From positions 1 to 37,289 of the forward strand of contig JAUYKV010000028.1 in the NCBI GenBank assembly GCA_030699825.1: a stretch of 37,289 nt of DNA. The letters run 5' to 3'. The stretch is from Pseudomonas sp. (GTDB lineage: Bacteria > Pseudomonadota > Gammaproteobacteria > Pseudomonadales > Pseudomonadaceae). Positions within the stretch are counted from its first letter, which is position 1, and the number at the start of each line of letters is the position of its first letter. A model generated the notes under the pieces. It saw only the letters and a program-made list of their open reading frames with translations. It was not told the DNA's origin and made no database searches. This document shows, piece after piece, positions 33,586 through 37,289 of the stretch. Both the position numbers and the translations under genes were made by a program.

Positions 33586-33984
33586 ATGACCGCAACCGAA
33601 CTGGTGCACGCCTATTACAGCGCCTTCAATGCCGGCGACATGCCCGCCTTCCTCGACCTGCTCAGCGATGAGGTGGTGCACGACATCAATCAGGGCGAGC
33701 GCCAGGTCGGCAAGGCCACCTTCGCCGCCTTCATGGACAAGATGAACCGCTGCTACCGCGAACGCCTGAGCGATATCGTGGTGATGCAGAACAGCGAGGG
33801 CAACCGCGCCGCCGCCGAGTTCGTGGTCCACGGCGAGTACCTGGCCGATGACCAGGGCCTGCCGCCAGCCAACGGCCAGACCTATGTGCTGCCGGCCGGC
33901 GCCTTCTTCGAGATCGCGGGCGGCAAGCTGACGCGGATCAGCAACTACTACAACCTCAACGACTGGATCGCCCAGGTCGGCTGA
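33586..33984 (+). CDS. NTF2-like/SnoaL ketosteroid-isomerase-related protein
   Basis: A 132-residue protein beginning MTATELVHAYYSAFNAGDMPAFLDLL, the classic N-terminal helix-and-motif of the NTF2-like superfamily; the late ITRISNYYNLNDWIAQVG is the usual final strand. GGAG seven bases before ATG 33586 sets the start; in-frame codons upstream (to 33403) overlap the GNAT gene and are not coding. The fold serves isomerases, cyclases and hydratases; the reaction is unknown. It diverges from the GNAT gene. Confidence 0.75.
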   Translation: MTATELVHAYYSAFNAGDMPAFLDLLSDEVVHDINQGERQVGKATFAAFMDKMNRCYRERLSDIVVMQNSEGNRAAAEFVVHGEYLADDQGLPPANGQTYVLPAGAFFEIAGGKLTRISNYYNLNDWIAQVG

Positions 33985-33993
33985 GCACCGCCC

Positions 33994-34022
33994 GCCTCGG
34001 CTGCCGCAAGCGCGGCCGAGGC
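33994..34022 (+). terminator. Hairpin after the NTF2-like gene
   Basis: An 8 bp stem gcctcggc (33994-34001) with gccgaggc (34015-34022) lies ten bases after the stop codon. No T-tract follows, so it is a hairpin of uncertain terminating power. Confidence 0.45.
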
Positions 34023-34085
34023 CCCCGTCACGCGCATGCCCCGCCAGCACCGCCCCGCTTCCCCCTCCCGCACCAATACCGATCG

Positions 34086-34102
34086 CTTAAGTCTGCGTTA
34101 AG
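34086..34102 (+). promoter_or_regulatory. Direct-repeat box upstream of the hemolysin remnant (PmrA-like)
   Basis: CTTAAG, five bases, then GTTAAG forms a direct repeat of TTAAG with 11 bp period, the layout of OmpR/PmrA-type response-regulator sites (half-site YTTAAK). It lies 48 bp before the truncated thermostable-hemolysin gene, so it may be an orphaned promoter element of the former operon. Confidence 0.45.
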
Positions 34103-34149
34103 ACTCACCGCCGACACTGACACCCAAGCCAACAGATGAGGTTCCATTC

Positions 34150-34635
34150 ATGGAGCTGCCTTGGGTGCAACACGACAACGCTTTGGCTCGAATCGGCCGC
34201 GATCAGCCCCTGAGCCTGTACCTGGTTCAAGCCTCCAGCCCGCGCCGGGTGCAACTGGAAGCCTTTATCCACGAGCGCTTCGCGCTGCAGCATGGCGCCC
34301 GGGTGCGCCACTTCATGCCCTGCCTGTTCGGCCTGGAGGATCTCGCCGGCCAGTTGCTCGGCGCGGTCGGCCTGCGCAGTGGCGCCAGTGGTCCGCTGTT
34401 TCTCGAGCGCTACTTGAGCCAGCCGGCCACATCTCAGGTGTGTATTGCCAGGCCGCAGAAGCCTCGGCTTGGCTTGGCTCGGGCGGCACACTGCACTATG
34501 CTCGACCGAACCAAGGGACTGTCAGCCAACCCCGCCTATCCGGAAAGGACCGCCGTCACTCCCTGTCTTTTTGCCACGCAGTCGCCAGCCCCGTTATGCG
34601 CAGGGGCGGCGGTAGCGTGCCTGAGTCATGGCTAA
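34150..34635 (+). pseudogene. Thermostable hemolysin, truncated by integron insertion
   Basis: The first 94 codons (34150 to about 34431) encode the N-terminal part of a thermostable-hemolysin family protein: LSLYLVQASSPRRVQLEAFI..., then GARVRHFMPCLFGLED and GPLFLERYLSQPA. Family members run to about 200 residues or more. After the last of these blocks the frame reads unrelated low-complexity sequence rich in Pro, Ala and Arg to a chance stop at 34635. The break coincides with the start of the integron, so the integron (or the event that brought it in) has interrupted this gene. The 3' part is not in the window. Confidence 0.72.
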
Positions 34636-34691
34636 CAGCCTGTCGGACTCGAGCGTCCGGGTAATAGAGAACGCGGGGATCTCTGTGCAGC
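34432..34691. other. Integron outer boundary region
   Basis: About 260 bp between the last recognisable hemolysin codon and the intI stop. It contains no supported gene. Small inverted repeats are visible (gcccc...ggggc around gttatgcgca near 34592-34611; cggac...gtccg near 34644-34659). No classic Tn402-type 25 bp inverted repeat was recognised. This stretch should include the left junction of the inserted unit. Confidence 0.4.
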
Positions 34692-35654
34692 TCAACGATC
34701 CAGCGGACTCAGCACAGCCAAACCGCCGCGGTTGAGTACGTGGGTATAGATCATGGTCGTTTTCACATCGGCATGGCCCAGCAACTCCTGCACCGTGCGA
34801 ATATCCTGGCCGCCTTCCAGCAGGTGGGTGGCGAAGGAATGGCGTAACGTGTGCGGAGTGGCCAGCTTGACGATACCGGCCTGCTTGACCGCCACCTTGA
34901 AGGCACGCTGCACCCGCTTCTCGTCGAGATGATGGCGGCGCACCTTGCCACTGCGCGGATCTCGCGATAGACCGGCGGCAGGAAAGACATACTGCCAAGC
35001 CCACTCCATCGGCGCCTTCGGGTATTTCCGTTCGAGCGCGAAGGGCAGATACACATCGCCGCGTCCAGCCTGGAGTTCCGTCTGGTGGATGGCCCTCACC
35101 ACGGCCAGGTGTCCTTGCAACGGCAGAATCAAGCACTGCGGCAGTACCGTGACCCTGTCCTTCATTCCCTTGCCGTCACGGATCAGGATCTCCTTGCGGG
35201 CAAAATCCACGTCCTTGACCCGCAAACGCATGACCTCCATCAAACGCATGCCCGAGCCATACAACAGACTGGCAACCAGCCAGAGTTCACCCTCAAGACG
35301 CGACAACACCTGGCGAACCTCGGCAATGCTCAACACCACGGGTAAACGCACAGGTTTTTTCGCCCGGACGACATCACCAAGCCACGGCATATCCAGCTTG
35401 AGTACCTGCTTGTAGAGGAACAACAAAGCAGCCAGCGCCTGGTTCTGCGTGGAGGCGGAGACATCCCGGCGCACAGCAAGATCGGAAAGAAACGCCTCGA
35501 CTTCAGCAGCCCCCATTTCCAGCGGGTGGCGGTAGCGGTGAAATCGAATAAAACGCCTGACCCACTCGCAATAGACGCGCTCTGTCCGAATCGAGTAGTG
35601 TTTGAGGCGAATCTGCTCGCGCACCTGATCGAGCAACCGGGGCTTTCCATCCAT
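34692..35654 (-). CDS. intI: Integron integrase
   Basis: A 320-residue tyrosine recombinase that inserts and excises gene cassettes at attI and attC. The catalytic set is complete: Arg137 (SGMRLME), His268 and Arg271 (TPHTLRHSF), His294 (LLGHAD) and Tyr303 (MIYTHV). The extra IntI-specific patch (about 200-245, [14 protein letters not shown]...[15 protein letters not shown]) separates it from XerC/D. The start at ATG 35654 has GGGAG nine bases upstream; a TTG in frame upstream is less likely. It is transcribed away from the cassettes, as usual. No frameshift was seen, so the enzyme is probably active. Confidence 0.95.
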   Translation of the reverse strand: MDGKPRLLDQVREQIRLKHYSIRTERVYCEWVRRFIRFHRYRHPLEMGAAEVEAFLSDLAVRRDVSASTQNQALAALLFLYKQVLKLDMPWLGDVVRAKKPVRLPVVLSIAEVRQVLSRLEGELWLVASLLYGSGMRLMEVMRLRVKDVDFARKEILIRDGKGMKDRVTVLPQCLILPLQGHLAVVRAIHQTELQAGRGDVYLPFALERKYPKAPMEWAWQYVFPAAGLSRDPRSGKVRRHHLDEKRVQRAFKVAVKQAGIVKLATPHTLRHSFATHLLEGGQDIRTVQELLGHADVKTTMIYTHVLNRGGLAVLSPLDR

Positions 35655-35792
35655 GGTGTATAACTCCCTTATACGGTCATCCGACCGCTGCAATGCCTAG
35701 CCTAGACAGGGATAGACGAGAGGACAAGGAATGTTATCTACCACGACCGTAAAAGCGTTATCACACCAATTGGTGTCTATTTATAGTTAGGC
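35655..35792. promoter_or_regulatory. attI region and divergent promoter zone
   Basis: The 130 bp between intI and the first cassette should contain attI. The crossover is in the core site GTTAGGC (35786-35792). A perfect 14 bp palindrome ACACCAATTGGTGT lies at 35763-35776, ten bases before it. On the minus strand TTGTCC-N17-TAGGCT is a poor candidate promoter for intI. No CTG-N10-CAG LexA box was found. A cassette promoter (Pc) could not be identified with confidence. Confidence 0.6.
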
Positions 35793-36329
35793 GCATTATG
35801 GCCAATTTGCAGCGCATCTTAAATTTTGAGACATTGGTTGCCGCGTCACCGGCAGAGGCATGGTCTTGGATCACGTCACTCAAAGGTATATCTAAAGAAA
35901 TGGCTCCGTATATTCACATGTCGGCTCCAAATGGAGTTGAGGATCTTTCTTCAATAATCTTCGAGCCGGGAGTACCAATGTTCAGGAGTTGGATAACGTT
36001 ATTCGGTGTTCTTCCCATTGATTATTCAAAGCTCACGCTCGTTAGCCTTGATTCTGGTATCGGGTTCGTAGAGCAATCGCCTATGGGCAGCATGAAGTTG
36101 TGGCGGCATGAACGTCGTGTTACGCCGTCTGGTGCAGGTAGCATAATTTCTGACACGCTTACATTTCAGCCACGGTTCGCAGGACGTTTGGTGTCCGTAA
36201 TCGTTCGCGCATTCTTTTCTCATCGTCATCGCATTCTGGAGAAGAATCTTGGAAAATGCGTCTAACAATAGGTTCAAATCGTTCGCTTCGCTCTCTGGGA
36301 CGGCGTGCCGCCGCCCCTTAACCTAAATG
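35787..36329 (+). mobile_element. Integron cassette 1
   Basis: The cassette runs from the crossover after G35786 to the crossover in attC1. It contains one rightward gene (SRPBCC protein) filling nearly all of its length and ends with a 76 bp attC. The base composition is clearly less GC-rich than the chromosome to the left. Confidence 0.85.
35798..36265 (+). CDS. SRPBCC superfamily protein (cassette 1)
   Basis: A 155-residue protein of the START/SRPBCC ligand-binding type. It starts MANLQRILNFETLVAASPAEAWSWIT, the usual first strand and helix, and closes with the long C-terminal helix (GRLVSVIVRAFFSHRHRILEKNLGKCV). Such proteins bind hydrophobic ligands; no catalytic motif is evident. The ATG is only 11 bases after the crossover and no ribosome-binding site is visible, so translation may depend on an attI-borne or upstream signal. 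The stop TAA lies inside the attC inverse core, a common economy in cassettes. Codon use is less GC-rich than in chromosomal genes. Confidence 0.72.
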   Translation: MANLQRILNFETLVAASPAEAWSWITSLKGISKEMAPYIHMSAPNGVEDLSSIIFEPGVPMFRSWITLFGVLPIDYSKLTLVSLDSGIGFVEQSPMGSMKLWRHERRVTPSGAGSIISDTLTFQPRFAGRLVSVIVRAFFSHRHRILEKNLGKCV

Positions 36330-36335
36330 TTAGGC
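36260..36335 (+). repeat. attC1 recombination site (76 bp)
   Basis: It begins with inverse core GTCTAAC (36260-36266) and ends with core GTTAGGC (36329-36335). The middle is an extended imperfect palindrome with the conserved gggacggc...gccgcccc and ttaacct blocks. It is closely alike to attC2 and attC3. Confidence 0.92.
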
Positions 36336-36698
36336 AAAAACATATGTCCCGTGCGGAACTCGTAGAAATCGACCTTCAAGCGGTCACTAGCGCGGAAGAA
36401 CTCCACTCCTTGCTAATGGTCTCGCTAGGTTTTCCGGGTTGGTATGGGTGCAACTGGGATGCCTTCTGGGATGCCATAACTGGTTTGGTTGAAATGCCAA
36501 AAACACTCAAGTTTTTGGGTTGGCAAAAACTCTCCCAGCGTTTACCTCGTGATGCTGCCTTACTACAAGAGTGCCTCACTGAAATGCAGGCTGAATACCC
36601 ACAGTTCGCACCCGAGGTGGTTTATGCCTAACATGCGGTTCAAGGTTCGTTCGCTTCGCTCACTAGGACGGGCTAAAGCCCGCCCCTTAACCTGAACG
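36330..36698 (+). mobile_element. Integron cassette 2
   Basis: A 369 bp cassette between the crossovers in attC1 and attC2. It carries one rightward barstar-like gene and a 79 bp attC. Confidence 0.85.
36344..36631 (+). CDS. Barstar-like protein (cassette 2)
   Basis: A 95-residue protein of the barstar family, the intracellular inhibitors of barnase-type ribonucleases. The block FPGWYGCNWDAFWDAITG (about 32-49) matches the barstar inhibitory helix region (compare FYGENLDALWDCLTG), followed by LVEMPKTLKFLGW. No ribonuclease gene is next to it in the window, so it is an orphan immunity-type gene, perhaps protecting against toxins of neighbours or of phage. The ATG is 14 bases after the crossover with no visible ribosome-binding site. 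The stop lies in the attC inverse core. Confidence 0.82.
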   Translation: MSRAELVEIDLQAVTSAEELHSLLMVSLGFPGWYGCNWDAFWDAITGLVEMPKTLKFLGWQKLSQRLPRDAALLQECLTEMQAEYPQFAPEVVYA

Positions 36699-36704
36699 TT
36701 AGAC
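36626..36704 (+). repeat. attC2 recombination site (79 bp)
   Basis: Inverse core GCCTAAC (36626-36632), then gggctaaagcccgcccctta in the variable loop, ending with core GTTAGAC (36698-36704). Strong similarity to attC1 and attC3 marks one integron lineage. Confidence 0.92.
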
Positions 36705-37173
36705 AACAGTGCTTTCAAATTGCTTTTTGGCAACGCGTACATCCGTAACAACGCACGTTTGCTTGCGAGGTTTTATCGGCTTGAAATGTGCATTTGCTGA
36801 AAGGACGCCCGTTATATTTTTGGCATTTTTCAACACCGCGTTCAGGCCGCTAAATGGCAAACATTGGATTTATTGCGTTTCTTCAGTTGTGTCACGGGCA
36901 TTCGTAATGCCGCACGATTGCTTTCGGGGCTTTCTCGGGTCTAATCTTGCGGTTGCTGTACGTACGCTGGTTGCCATCGGGGCACGTTGAAATCGCGGTT
37001 CGTCAGCAACACCGAAACATTAAATTTATTGCGTTTCGCCAGGCTCATCGCGTAACGCGTTACAAGCAAAAAGCGGTGCTTCAAATTATGCGTACATCCG
37101 AGCGTCTAACAATTGGTTCAAGTCGCTCGCTGTGCTCGCTGGGACGGGCTAAAGCCCGCCCCTTAACCAAACG
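36699..37173 (+). mobile_element. Integron cassette 3, apparently non-coding with internal repeats
   Basis: A 475 bp cassette with no convincing gene. The two longest rightward frames (36709-36990 from GTG, 36947-37177 from TTG) have no ribosome-binding site or family resemblance, and the second runs into attC. The sequence contains two diverged direct copies of a unit of about 160 bp: aaacattggatttattgcgt (36859) and aaacattaaatttattgcgt (37015) are near-identical 23-mers 156 bp apart, and gcgtacatccg recurs at 36735 and 37090. A protein-level echo exists in one frame (CLRGFIG and CFRGFLG, 53 codons apart), so decayed coding origin is possible. Confidence 0.75.
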
Positions 37174-37179
37174 TTAGCC
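37104..37179 (+). repeat. attC3 recombination site (76 bp)
   Basis: Inverse core GTCTAAC (37104-37110) to core GTTAGCC (37173-37179), with the shared gggctaaagcccgccccttaacc interior. In length and sequence it is nearly the same as attC1. Confidence 0.92.
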
Positions 37180-37289
37180 AATCGCTTTCAGCTTGTTTGG
37201 TTTTTAATCGCGTACATCAGCAATATCGTTCCACTGCTTAACGCTTCACAGTTCATCAGAATTTGTGTTTACTGAACGTCCGCCGCCAC
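37174..37289 (+). mobile_element. Integron cassette 4, start only
   Basis: The last 116 bp begin a fourth cassette that resembles the start of cassette 3: gctttcagcttg against gctttcaaattg, gcgtacatcag (37210) against gcgtacatccg, and tttgtgtttactgaacgtccg against atgtgcatttgctgaaaggacg. All three frames contain early stops, so this part is probably non-coding as well. The cassette continues beyond the window. Confidence 0.65.

Noticed and set aside
34432..34691. Tn402-type terminal repeat at the integron edge
   Set aside because: No sequence resembling the 25 bp IRi was recognised; only short 5 bp inverted repeats are present.
35655..35797. LexA box near intI
   Set aside because: No CTG-N10-CAG was found on either strand; CTGT at the tctaggct stretch has no matching partner arm.
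36563..36751. Leftward frame across attC2
   Set aside because: It spans a recombination site and two different cassettes, so it would not be a stable gene.
36947..37177. Rightward frame at the end of cassette 3
   Set aside because: It starts with TTG, lacks a ribosome-binding site, and ends within attC3 by reading through the attC palindrome.
1..37289. CRISPR arrays, rRNA and tRNA genes
   Set aside because: No regularly spaced identical repeats, tRNA T-loop/acceptor pattern or rRNA sequence was recognised in any intergenic stretch, although no search tool was run.

Overview
The window reads as the chromosome of a GC-rich gammaproteobacterium of the genus Pseudomonas in the broad sense. Most protein sequences and several gene orders look pseudomonad: hprA-rsmC, and usp-pyk-ferredoxin reductase-sadC-fumA (from memory the PA4328-PA4333 order of P. 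aeruginosa, without the enoyl-CoA hydratase). The right end carries a chromosomal-type integron with 76-79 bp attC sites like those described in the P. stutzeri/P. alcaligenes group. No tRNA, rRNA or CRISPR array was recognised. Identifications come from reading the sequence, with no database search.

Layout. 1-160: 3' end of an IS1595-type insertion sequence. 210-3690: a DUF1302/DUF1329 envelope pair (leftward) behind a PsrA-type palindrome. 3715-5397: an acyl-CoA synthetase. 5623-9882: LysE exporter, D-2-hydroxyacid dehydrogenase, RsmC, a GDT1-type Mn2+ exporter behind a yybP-ykoY (Mn2+) riboswitch, and a SnoaL-like protein. 9948-12166: M48 lipoprotein protease, a SRAP/YedK paralogue lacking two active-site residues, and two tiny coupled genes. 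12267-15948: an acyltransferase, small conserved proteins, a YajG-type lipoprotein and a 166 bp MITE. 16414-20558: malate:quinone oxidoreductase, a PilZ protein, DUF4124 and TPR lipoprotein genes, and a universal stress protein behind an ANR/FNR box. 20655-28180: pyruvate kinase, a 66 bp MITE, an overlapping ferredoxin reductase/SadC pair, class I fumarase and RlhA. 28181-34149: a decayed DUF2946 gene, a second diguanylate cyclase, an rRNA-methyltransferase-like gene, a nitrilase-GNAT pair and an NTF2-like protein. 34150-37289: a thermostable-hemolysin gene cut after about 94 codons, then intI, an attI region, cassette 1 (SRPBCC protein), cassette 2 (barstar-like protein), cassette 3 (no convincing gene, internal repeats) and the start of a related cassette 4.

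Most notable signals. (1) The IS end and two MITEs share one terminal inverted repeat. All three sit 7-8 bp from the stem base of an intrinsic terminator, inside its T-tract and in the same orientation, which suggests a terminator-targeting mobile family. (2) Cassettes 3 and 4 look like members of a repeat-built, apparently non-coding cassette family. (3) The SRAP paralogue keeps Cys2 and the active-site Glu but has lost the Asn and His. (4) Several regulatory elements can be read directly: the Mn riboswitch, the ANR box, the PsrA-type operator and a perfect four-run G-quadruplex between hprA and rsmC.
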